Origin: Nitrospirota bacterium
GTDB taxonomy: Bacteria; Nitrospirota; 9FT-COMBO-42-15; HDB-SIOI813
DNA: 7,951 nt
Assembly: GCA_023248365.1 (NCBI GenBank)
Contig: JAHFER010000067.1
Location: 1-7,951 of the forward strand
Direction: 5' to 3'
A program made the position numbers and the translations under genes. A model generated the notes under the pieces. It was not told where the DNA came from. It made no database searches and saw only the letters and a list, made by a program, of their open reading frames with translations. Of the stretch, positions 1 to 5,535 are shown in pieces (within the stretch, counting starts at the first letter, position 1; each line of letters starts with the position of its first letter).

Positions 1-875
1 TGAAGTTCCTTCATTATATTAAGGCCGCTCTCAACAGGAGTACGCAGATGTTCTGTACCTCTCGTTAAATCTGCCTGATAAAGATAATACGGCTTAACCC
101 TTATTGCAAGCAATTTCTGCATGAGTTCTTTAATAGTTTCAGTGTCATCATTTATTCCTTTGAGGAGGACTGTCTGACTCCCAAGCGGGATACCGGCATC
201 AGCCAGTCTGCCGCATGCTGTTGCCACTTCATTCGTAATCTCACGCGGGTGAATGAAGTTTATGTTCATGTAAAGGGGATGATACTTTTTAAGCATCCGG
301 CACAGCTTTTGTGTAATGCGCTGAGGAAGCGCCCCGGGTGTTCTGGTCCCTATGCGTATTATATCCAGATGAGGTATCTCTCTCAGTGCTTTTAATATCT
401 CTTCAAGCTCTTTATCTTTAAGGAGAAGCGGGTCGCCGCCGGAAAGTATGACATCCTTAATCTCCGTATTATCCCTTATGTAATCAATTCCCCTGCGCAC
501 CATCTCCCTCGGCACAGGCTCCTTGCCAACAAATCTCTTCCTTGTGCAAAATCTGCAATAAACAGGACACTGATGAGTAACCATAAGCAAGGCCCTGTCT
601 TCATAACGGTGAACCACAGACGGGACAGGACTATCGCCCTCTTCATTAAGAGGGTCAACAATACCCATATAATCATGAATCTCCCGCTCATCAGGCACAA
701 CCTGCTTATAGATAGGGTCACCCTTTTCTTTTATCAGCGACCTAAAATACGGATTTATCCTTACAGGATATTCTGCTGTGACCCCTTCAACCTTTTCCCT
801 GTCGAGACCAAACTCTTCAGAGACCTGTTCAGCCTTAATCAGGCTCTTTTTAAGTATATGCTGCCACCGTTCCAT
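1..875 (-). CDS. kamA: KamA-family radical SAM aminomutase (lysine 2,3-aminomutase-like), C-terminus off the window
   Basis: The reading frame is open from an ATG at 875 to the window edge, giving 291 residues; the C-terminus lies outside. The radical SAM cluster motif C-x3-C-x2-C is at Cys103, Cys107 and Cys110 (CPVYCRFCTRKR), the form typical of lysine 2,3-aminomutases and EpmB. A SAM-binding strand DVILSGGDP follows at 141-149. Near the edge, PYYLYQAD places Asp269 where Clostridium lysine aminomutase has Asp293, one of two acidic residues that bind the lysine side-chain amine. The second Asp and the PLP lysine (GGGGK motif) lie beyond the edge. Family members move the alpha-amino group of lysine to the beta carbon, on free lysine or in the EF-P modification route; glutamate-specific relatives exist. 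An AAGGAG site (888-893) lies 12 bases before the ATG, somewhat far. The gene follows the ATP-grasp-like gene after a 117-base gap filled by a palindromic repeat. Family is certain; substrate is not. Confidence 0.93.
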   Translation of the reverse strand, partial: MERWQHILKKSLIKAEQVSEEFGLDREKVEGVTAEYPVRINPYFRSLIKEKGDPIYKQVVPDEREIHDYMGIVDPLNEEGDSPVPSVVHRYEDRALLMVTHQCPVYCRFCTRKRFVGKEPVPREMVRRGIDYIRDNTEIKDVILSGGDPLLLKDKELEEILKALREIPHLDIIRIGTRTPGALPQRITQKLCRMLKKYHPLYMNINFIHPREITNEVATACGRLADAGIPLGSQTVLLKGINDDTETIKELMQKLLAIRVKPYYLYQADLTRGTEHLRTPVESGLNIMKEL

Positions 876-915
876 TTTATCTTTGTGCTCCTTTTTGTTT
901 CTAACTTCTACAGTT

Positions 916-1000
916 AGGCGTAAGGCTTACGGCTTAAGGCTTGGGGATTACCCTCACGCCTTATGCCTTATGCCTTATACCTTATGTATTCCTTACGCCT
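916..1000. repeat. 85-bp palindromic element with perfect 10-bp inverted ends and heptamer repeats
   Basis: The ends AGGCGTAAGG (916-925) and CCTTACGCCT (991-1000) are exact inverted repeats. Inside the right arm are four tandem heptamers (GCCTTAT at 958, 965 and 972, ACCTTAT at 979). The left arm carries diverged inverted versions (GGCTTACGGCTTAAGGC, 924-940). The whole could fold as an imperfect stem. It fills most of the gap between the ATP-grasp-like gene and kamA, and its right terminus contains the TAA stop of the ATP-grasp gene (993-995). No coding capacity is visible, so it looks like a REP/MITE-type non-autonomous repeat. Confidence 0.75.
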
Positions 1001-2579
1001 GCCCGCTTACTACTGTTATCACTGCATCTTCCATCCCATGTATCAACTTTTTTTCCAAACCACATATAGTAGCCAGTATCCCCCTCAATTTGACTTCCTC
1101 GCCTTCTATAAAATAATAGGGGCAAAGACGAACTCTGCCTTTCATCACTTTTATTTCTCCTGATGTCTCATCCAGATAGTTTACTTCAACATGCCTTCCC
1201 CTGTGAAATTTCTGCAGGACATGAGGGGTTTTAGGAAAGTCCTCAAGCGCACTGTTTAAAGCAGCTCTCCATTCTTCCTGCGATATATCATGACCTGCAA
1301 CAACACCCCTGCTACCCCATGCGAGTTCTGAAAAGCCCGATGGCTTTATGACAAATTCCCTCTCGCGCTGTGTTGCATCTGCAAGCTCTCTCCAGTTAAA
1401 CACAGGCCGTTCACCTATTTTGAGATCAGGAATCACGCCGTAAGGAGGCATCTCTGCCGGATCAAGTATCCAGGTTGCAGGGAAAATTCTGTTAAGTATT
1501 TCAAATGCCTCTTCTCCCAGTTCTTTCACCCAGAACTCCTTTAATGCCGGATGATGAAAAAGGCCATATAGCAGTTTTTCCTCAAGGAAATGCTTATACG
1601 GCGGGGTTACGGCAGCCTTCTTCTTTTTTACACTATATATTATCAGTTCAGATTTTGGGATATTTTTAAGGTCAAAGAGTTCAAAGAATCTGTAGAGGAT
1701 GTCAATCTTTAACATGGAATCAAATCCCCCCTGCCCCCCCTTTGCTAAAGGGGGGAAAGTTGCTGAGGCAGCCCCCTTTGATAAAGGGGGGATGGGGGGG
1801 GTGTTCTTAACGAAAAGCCCTTCCTCAGTAAATATAACTTCCTCCGGCTTTACACAATATGCCATTACTCCCTGTTCCCTAAATACTTTTGCAATCCATT
1901 CCATCTCGCCGCGATAGTCTTTGGACTCTTCAGAAACTACAATAGCAATAACCGGATTATCTGTACCAGCAACCGTTTTCAGCATATTAAAAAACCCCGT
2001 TATCATGCCTTCACTGCCGCCGGCAACATTATCTCCGAACATTGATGAATATGCCATACCAAGGCTTCCGGTTTTCCCAATGCCTCCGGGCACAGAATCC
2101 AATTCTGAGGCTATCATGCCATCTTCAGTAAGTATAATATCAGGTCTTATGACTCCGGGAAGCAGTCCCTTCATCCTGTTCATCCGTACATATTCTACAA
2201 GAGACTGAGGCTTACCCTGATCTAAATATCCCGCAACCCAAGCCGGCTGCCTGCCGGAAACACTCTCATAATATAGTTTATTGGAAGCCTTATAGAATTG
2301 GTAAAAATACTTTCCAAGGGATTCTATAAAAGATAGTTCATCTTTGCTTATGCAGAAAGGTTCAGGAGAAACGCGCCAGTTGATGTAAACACCGTCTTTA
2401 ATGAGCCTTTCCCTGACAGCGAGGCATCGTTCAAATCCCCCCTTGCCCCCCTTTTCTAAAGGGGGGGAAACTACTAAGATATCTCCCTTTTCTAAGGGGG
2501 GGCAAGCTGCTGAAACACCCTCCTTTGATAAAGGGGGGATGGGGGGATTATTTTCATTTGTAGAAAGTTCTTTAATCAC
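993..2579 (-). CDS. Uncharacterised ATP-grasp-like protein (circularly permuted / glutathionylspermidine synthase-like) with two repeat-derived insertions
   Basis: This is a 528-residue protein whose function I do not recognise. Several blocks resemble circularly permuted ATP-grasp ligases such as the synthetase part of glutathionylspermidine synthase: RPDIILTEDG..SELDSVPGGIG (145-168), an acidic/glycine-rich substrate block; TPPYKHFLEEKLLYGLF (325-341), like the NPxWK..SNK..L segment of that family; and FVIKPSG followed by WGSRGVV (409-427), a likely ATP-binding lysine and glycine-rich loop. The C-terminus (RLCPYYFIEGEEVKLRG) would complete the nucleotide site. No signal peptide or membrane helix is seen, so it is probably cytoplasmic. 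Residues 11-49 and 260-286 are Pro/Lys/Gly-rich peptides encoded by palindromic repeats; without them the protein is about 462 residues. The start is GTG at 2579 with AGGA (2584-2587) four bases upstream; there is no later Met before the conserved region. The stop codon lies inside another repeat. It may be an ATP-dependent amide ligase, but the substrate is unknown. Confidence 0.6.
   Translation of the reverse strand: MIKELSTNENNPPIPPLSKEGVSAACPPLEKGDILVVSPPLEKGGKGGFERCLAVRERLIKDGVYINWRVSPEPFCISKDELSFIESLGKYFYQFYKASNKLYYESVSGRQPAWVAGYLDQGKPQSLVEYVRMNRMKGLLPGVIRPDIILTEDGMIASELDSVPGGIGKTGSLGMAYSSMFGDNVAGGSEGMITGFFNMLKTVAGTDNPVIAIVVSEESKDYRGEMEWIAKVFREQGVMAYCVKPEEVIFTEEGLFVKNTPPIPPLSKGAASATFPPLAKGGQGGFDSMLKIDILYRFFELFDLKNIPKSELIIYSVKKKKAAVTPPYKHFLEEKLLYGLFHHPALKEFWVKELGEEAFEILNRIFPATWILDPAEMPPYGVIPDLKIGERPVFNWRELADATQREREFVIKPSGFSELAWGSRGVVAGHDISQEEWRAALNSALEDFPKTPHVLQKFHRGRHVEVNYLDETSGEIKVMKGRVRLCPYYFIEGEEVKLRGILATICGLEKKLIHGMEDAVITVVSGQA
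1722..1802. repeat. 81-bp C-run/G-run palindromic element, in frame inside the ATP-grasp-like gene
   Basis: The element opens with AAATCCCCCCTGCCCCCC and closes with GGGGGGATGGGGGGGGT. It contains two hairpin cores, CCCCCC-TTTGCTAAA-GGGGGG (1735-1755) and CCCCC-TTTGATAAA-GGGGG (1772-1790). It is exactly 27 codons and adds residues 260-286 (TPPIPPLSK...FPPLAKGGQGGF) between FVKN and DSMLKIDILYRFF, apparently a loop. The same element type recurs at 2433-2549 and partly at 2605-2627. Both strands are open through it. Confidence 0.9.
2433..2549. repeat. 117-bp C-run/G-run palindromic element, in frame near the 5' end of the ATP-grasp-like gene
   Basis: It has the same outer ends as the 1722-1802 element (AAATCCCCCCTTGCCCCCC and GGGGGGATGGGGGGATT, near-perfect inverted repeats) but three hairpin cores instead of two: TTTTCTAAA at 2452-2460, TTTTCTAAG at 2488-2496 and TTTGATAAA at 2524-2532, each between C and G runs. 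It is 39 codons long, 36 bases (12 codons) more than the shorter copy. It encodes residues 11-49 of the protein (NPPIPPLSKEG...PPLEKG...PPLEKGGKGGF). Confidence 0.9.
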
Positions 2580-2604
2580 TGTATCCTGAACGAGGTGACA
2601 TCAA

Positions 2605-2627
2605 CCCTCCCTTTGTAAGGGGAGGGG
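2605..2627. repeat. Degenerate single-core copy of the C-run/G-run palindrome in the leader of the ATP-grasp-like gene
   Basis: CCCTCCCTT, a three-base loop TGT, then AAGGGGAGGG form a stem with a one-base bulge, matching one core of the two elements inside the neighbouring gene. It lies in the 77-base gap between the cytochrome c stop (2657) and the GTG start at 2579. It could act as an intercistronic hairpin or weak terminator, but there is no T-run after it on the minus strand. Confidence 0.6.
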
Positions 2628-2656
2628 CATTAGATATATTAGCACAGCGAATTGGA

Positions 2657-3592
2657 TTACTGCAAGGAATCAGGCTTATCAGAAGATGCCTGCGCAAGCC
2701 TCTTTTTAGATATATATTCATAGGGGATTGCATCCACTTTGGGTTCTCTTAAACCCATCACATAGATTGTAAGGGCTTTAGCCTGATCATTTGTAAGTCC
2801 GAAATTCGGCATAACTGTAGGCGCAAAATTTAGCACAGGATTGCCGGGAACGACCTTCTGAGGATTCAGGAAATGCTCATAGGCCCATTCGGCCTTAGTA
2901 TGCGGGCCTTCTATATGCTGAAAATCATGAATCAACATAAATGCAAGCTCAGTCTTACTTCCGAGTCCTGTTAGTTCCGGACCAATACTGCCTCCTTCTC
3001 CATTAATCTTGTGGCATCCCCTGCACCCCAATTTGTAAGTCAGCCCTCTTCCTTCAAAAAAGGTTGATACCCCCTGAAACTTATCTTCTGTCACAGATTG
3101 ATCATGAAGATCCATGTGACATTTTACACAAGATGATTGAACGTAATCTTTGGCAAGAAGCTGGCGGTTTAAGTGATGTACTGTTCCATGAGTTGCTTCA
3201 ACGGTTGTCGCCTGTCCGTCACCCTGATGACACACAGTGCATCCAAACTTATCAATAGGGTGGGTCTTAAGAAAATTACCAGGGTGCGCCTTATAGGGTT
3301 GTGCCTCATTAGCAAAAAGCGGATTTTCTATGCCGGCATGACATGTTATACACCTGTCAGTAGTATTAAGCTGGGGAAGCCATATCTGCTCAATCTTAAG
3401 CGGCGTTTCTCTAAACTCCGGCTTATTTAACATAGCCGCAAGTTTTACATTATAGGTATTCTGATATGTCTGCCATTCATTATTAAGCTCTTTGTGAAAT
3501 ATGACAATGACAATAATCATGATAGCAATAGCAACAGCAGCAAAAACCTTATTCTGTCTCCGCTTTACTCTCCTCTCCCACTCAAAATCCAT
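2657..3592 (-). CDS. Membrane-anchored tetraheme cytochrome c, likely the cytochrome f/c1 replacement of the b6f-type complex
   Basis: The 311-residue protein has four CxxCH heme c sites: CITCH (81-85), CTVCH (118-122), CVKCH (155-159) and CRGCH (190-194). A basic N-terminus (RRVKRRQNK, 7-15) precedes one hydrophobic helix (about 17-32), so it is probably an uncleaved anchor with the heme domain outside the cytoplasm. The fourth heme lies in a class I-like domain: GGSIGPELTGLGS after the heme and PTVMPNFGLTNDQAKALTIYVMGL at the end, with Met261 the probable axial ligand. Extra histidines (H135, H139, H140) may be distal ligands for the other hemes. It is the last gene of the cytochrome bc block; no cytochrome f or c1 gene is present, so it is the best candidate to take electrons from the Rieske protein. 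The ATG at 3592 follows GGGGAG with a four-base spacer. Heme content is sure; role is inferred from position. Confidence 0.92.
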   Translation of the reverse strand: MDFEWERRVKRRQNKVFAAVAIAIMIIVIVIFHKELNNEWQTYQNTYNVKLAAMLNKPEFRETPLKIEQIWLPQLNTTDRCITCHAGIENPLFANEAQPYKAHPGNFLKTHPIDKFGCTVCHQGDGQATTVEATHGTVHHLNRQLLAKDYVQSSCVKCHMDLHDQSVTEDKFQGVSTFFEGRGLTYKLGCRGCHKINGEGGSIGPELTGLGSKTELAFMLIHDFQHIEGPHTKAEWAYEHFLNPQKVVPGNPVLNFAPTVMPNFGLTNDQAKALTIYVMGLREPKVDAIPYEYISKKRLAQASSDKPDSLQ

Positions 3593-3623
3593 GCCGCTCC
3601 CCTTATTTTAAAACTAATGTCAT

Positions 3624-3697
3624 GATTTAACCGCAGAGAGCACAGAGAAAATATTAAGAAATTATAATATTCCCCTCTGTGTACTCTGTGGTTTATC
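3624..3697. repeat. 74-bp imperfect inverted repeat (CACAGAG/CTCTGTG type) between the small-protein gene and the cytochrome c gene
   Basis: The left arm 3624-3656 and right arm 3665-3697 are 33 bases each around an 8-base loop, with matching blocks CAGAG, CACAGAG (3641-3647 with CTCTGTG 3675-3681) and ATATTA, offset by single-base indels. It lies after the small-protein stop (3709) and ends 31 bases before the cytochrome c start. The motif resembles a dispersed 'CACAGAG' palindrome I recall from several bacterial genomes. It could modulate expression of the cytochrome c gene relative to the upstream genes. Confidence 0.75.
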
Positions 3698-3708
3698 TTA
3701 AAAATTTT

Positions 3709-3825
3709 CTATTTTTTATTCTTTTTATAGAGCCTCTCCATAAACGCAGCGAGGCCTATAATTGAAAATGTAATAAGCGCTGTTGTTACTACAAAAAATA
3801 TTCCTATTCCAAACTTCTCTATCAT
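3709..3825 (-). CDS. 38-residue single-helix membrane protein in the b6f-type cluster
   Basis: A complete small frame runs from ATG (3823-3825) to TAG (3709-3711). The product begins MIEKFGIGIFFVV, has one hydrophobic helix at about residues 5-28 and ends in a charged, lysine-rich tail (MERLYKKNKK), predicting the C-terminus in the cytoplasm. It starts 16 bases after the subunit IV stop, with AGGCGGG about 9 bases upstream as a possible ribosome site, similar to that before the oxidoreductase gene (AGGCGGG, then an A-rich spacer). Size, topology and position resemble the one-helix subunits PetG, PetL, PetM and PetN of b6f complexes; PetG also begins MIE and ends in a basic tail, but such short likeness cannot prove homology. 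Alternatives are a small assembly or stability factor, or a chance frame. Its hydrophobic core and basic end argue against chance. Confidence 0.7.
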   Translation of the reverse strand: MIEKFGIGIFFVVTTALITFSIIGLAAFMERLYKKNKK

Positions 3826-3841
3826 AACTTTTTACCCGCCT

Positions 3842-4666
3842 TTATATCTTAAACCAAGGAGTCATTACCACATATTTTATTGAAAATACCAGTCTCAACC
3901 CGACTTTTACAGGAATACCAACCATGATCCAGAACATCACCATAGTGGTAGCATATCTGAGCACACCAAGTTTTTTGAAGAAGTCTTTAAATATATAAGC
4001 AGGGATTAGAAGGCCCAGTCCAAAATAGATAAGAACAAGAAAATCAGCCAGCCCCTTACCTGCAAAATCACTTATCCCAAGAATCCTCGAAAACATAACA
4101 GGAAGGTCCCTAAGTCCTGAGGCAACAGGCTTATGAAGATGAGCATTCTCCCAGGGCCAGTACCAGTTCCAGTCAAGTCCCCTGAACCATACCCCAATAA
4201 CTATCATAACCATCCAAAGTCCCATTCCAAATGAAAAAGAAGAGATTGCAAACTTCCGTTCAGAAAAGGTGTAATACCCTTTACCCTTTTTATTTATATC
4301 CAGAAAGGGGATGAGCATAAGCCCGATCAGAATAAGTGTCGGCAGACCAACACCGGCTATCCACGGATCAAAAAAGACAAGCATTTCCTGAAGCCCAAGG
4401 AAATACCAGGGCGCCTTCATTGGGTTTGGAGTTGTATCCCTGCTCGCCTCTTCTTCAAGCGGCGCCCCGACATATAAGGACAGGAAGAGAATGCCTGCAA
4501 TAATAATCAGTGCAACGATAAATTCAAGATAGAAGAGATTCGGCCATGTAAATATTGTATCTTCCGGTTCTTTATTAACAATAGGGCCGGTACCCTTTAC
4601 AAGCTCCATCAGCCCATACGTCTTCTTAGGATTTTTAGGAAATACCTCAAACGATTTATCCGCCAT
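3842..4666 (-). CDS. petD: Cytochrome b C-terminal half (subunit IV/PetD-like), five-helix version
   Basis: This is the quinol-oxidation half of a split cytochrome b. From the ATG at 4666 it has 274 residues. Predicted helices are at about 45-67, 106-124, 139-161, 207-227 and 238-261, two more than the three of b6f subunit IV. The quinol-site motif is KAPWYFLGLQE (84-94), so APWY stands where mitochondrial and chloroplast proteins have PEWY. A tryptophan-rich loop, FRGLDWNWYWPW, lies at 161-172. There are no heme-ligand histidine pairs, as expected because both b hemes sit on the N-terminal half. A GTG at 4672 could add two residues, but AGGGAG at 4672-4677 has a proper five-base spacer to the ATG and would overlap the GTG, so I chose the ATG. 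It follows the cytochrome b6-like gene by about 75 bases. Confidence 0.93.
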   Translation of the reverse strand: MADKSFEVFPKNPKKTYGLMELVKGTGPIVNKEPEDTIFTWPNLFYLEFIVALIIIAGILFLSLYVGAPLEEEASRDTTPNPMKAPWYFLGLQEMLVFFDPWIAGVGLPTLILIGLMLIPFLDINKKGKGYYTFSERKFAISSFSFGMGLWMVMIVIGVWFRGLDWNWYWPWENAHLHKPVASGLRDLPVMFSRILGISDFAGKGLADFLVLIYFGLGLLIPAYIFKDFFKKLGVLRYATTMVMFWIMVGIPVKVGLRLVFSIKYVVMTPWFKI

Positions 4667-4671
4667 CCCCA

Positions 4672-4677
4672 CTCCCT
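4672..4677 (-). promoter_or_regulatory. petD: Ribosome binding site that decides the subunit IV start
   Basis: On the minus strand AGGGAG is followed by TGGGG and then ATG at 4666. The alternative GTG at 4672 would lie within this site, which favours the ATG. Confidence 0.6.
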
Positions 4678-4714
4678 CTTCCGTAGTAAATAGTTAACCT
4701 GTTATAAGTTTACT

Positions 4715-4742
4715 GACACTGACACTAAACACTGTCACTGTC
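4715..4742. repeat. Imperfect inverted repeat directly after the cytochrome b6-like stop codon
   Basis: GACACTGACACT (4715-4726) and ACTGTCACTGTC (4731-4742) form a 12-bp stem with two mismatches and a four-base loop (AAAC). Each arm is itself a near-duplicate hexamer. It abuts the TAA of the cytochrome b6-like gene (4743-4745) and could stabilise the upstream message or tune relative expression of the two cytochrome b halves. No T-run follows, so it is not a standard terminator. Confidence 0.5.
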
Positions 4743-5507
4743 TTAAAGCGGCCCTGAGAATCCATCCTTCCTGACCCTCCAGAAATGAATGGCAAGAAAC
4801 ATTACCACCATCAACGGGAGCACAACACAATGTAATACATAGAATCTAAGCAGCGCGTTCTGTCCGACCTCAGTCCCTCCCAAAAGCATAAACTTGAGAT
4901 CATTATCAGGCCTTATACCAAGTTGAGCGCCGAATGGTCCTTCCACACCAAGGAACGGCGCTGCAGCAGCCATCTTGGTACCCACGGTAATAGCCCATAG
5001 GGCAAGCTGATCCCACGGCAGCAGGTAACCTGTCCAGCTAAGCAAAAGTGTTAACATCAGCAGTACCACACCAATTATCCAGTTAAACTCCCTCGGTGAT
5101 TTATACGAACCCGTCAGGAAAACCCTTGTCATGTGCACCCATACTGTAAACACCATCAAGTGAGCGGCAAGACGATGAACATTACGAAATGTACTGCCAA
5201 ATGAAACAACATTCATAATATCCTTAATGTCATTATAGGCACGCCTTGCATCCGGGACATAATAGAACATCAGGAGAACACCGGTAATTGCAAGCATTAA
5301 AAACAGGAGCATGGATGTACCGCCCATGCACCATGTGTATCTTATCTTTATTGACTCTCTTCGAGTTTTGACCGGATGCAGGTGATAAAGGACATTGCTA
5401 AAGGTTGTTAATGCCCTGTTTCTGGGTGTATCCTCATAACCATGCCTGAAGATTGCCTTGTAAATTTGAGTACTGGTAACCCAGTCTGTAAGCTGTTTGT
5501 AAGTCAT
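4743..5507 (-). CDS. petB: Cytochrome b6-type di-heme cytochrome b (N-terminal half)
   Basis: The 254-residue membrane protein has four helices at about 58-83, 112-133, 142-164 and 221-243, matching helices A-D of cytochrome b6. Heme ligands are His111/His125 in the second helix (NVHRLAAHLMVFTVWVHMTRVFLTGSY) and His226/His241 in the fourth (RFYVLHCVVLP...AIHFWRVRKDG). The second pair is separated by 14 residues, the b6f spacing, against 13 in bc1. Cys60 in YTWCMGG aligns with Cys35 of cytochrome b6 (FYCLGG), which carries the covalent heme ci. The quinol-site motif GYLLPWDQLALWA is at 160-172. About 25 extra N-terminal residues precede the region shared with b6. The ATG at 5507 has a strong AGGAGG site (5512-5517). 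It oxidises or reduces membrane quinol together with the Rieske protein and subunit IV. Confidence 0.96.
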   Translation of the reverse strand: MTYKQLTDWVTSTQIYKAIFRHGYEDTPRNRALTTFSNVLYHLHPVKTRRESIKIRYTWCMGGTSMLLFLMLAITGVLLMFYYVPDARRAYNDIKDIMNVVSFGSTFRNVHRLAAHLMVFTVWVHMTRVFLTGSYKSPREFNWIIGVVLLMLTLLLSWTGYLLPWDQLALWAITVGTKMAAAAPFLGVEGPFGAQLGIRPDNDLKFMLLGGTEVGQNALLRFYVLHCVVLPLMVVMFLAIHFWRVRKDGFSGPL

Positions 5508-5511
5508 TAAA

Positions 5512-5517
5512 CCTCCT
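5512..5517 (-). promoter_or_regulatory. petB: Strong Shine-Dalgarno of the cytochrome b6-like gene
   Basis: AGGAGG on the minus strand, four bases before ATG 5507. It is the best match to the 16S tail in the window and lies in the 28-base gap after the Rieske gene. Confidence 0.7.
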
Positions 5518-5535
5518 GTAACTTATTTCCAATGC

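Noticed and set aside
573..917. Plus-strand open frame of about 114 codons over the 5' half of kamA
   Set aside because: It lies antisense to a clearly conserved radical SAM gene and its product has no recognisable domain.
876..992. Rho-independent terminator between the ATP-grasp-like gene and kamA
   Set aside because: The stem-forming repeat is imperfect and no T-run follows on the minus strand; the sequence is better described as a repeat element.
1699..1917. Plus-strand frame containing a PPCPPFAKGG-type peptide
   Set aside because: It is open because the palindromic repeat is open on both strands; the flanking parts are antisense to conserved ATP-grasp blocks.
1722..2549. CRISPR-like or transposon-end interpretation of the repeated C-run/G-run sequences
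   Set aside because: There is no regular spacing with unique spacers, no transposase gene, and both copies stay in frame within a coding sequence.
2578..2607. ATG just upstream of the ATP-grasp-like gene as an alternative start
   Set aside because: It is in another frame and reaches a stop after nine codons, overlapping the GTG start.
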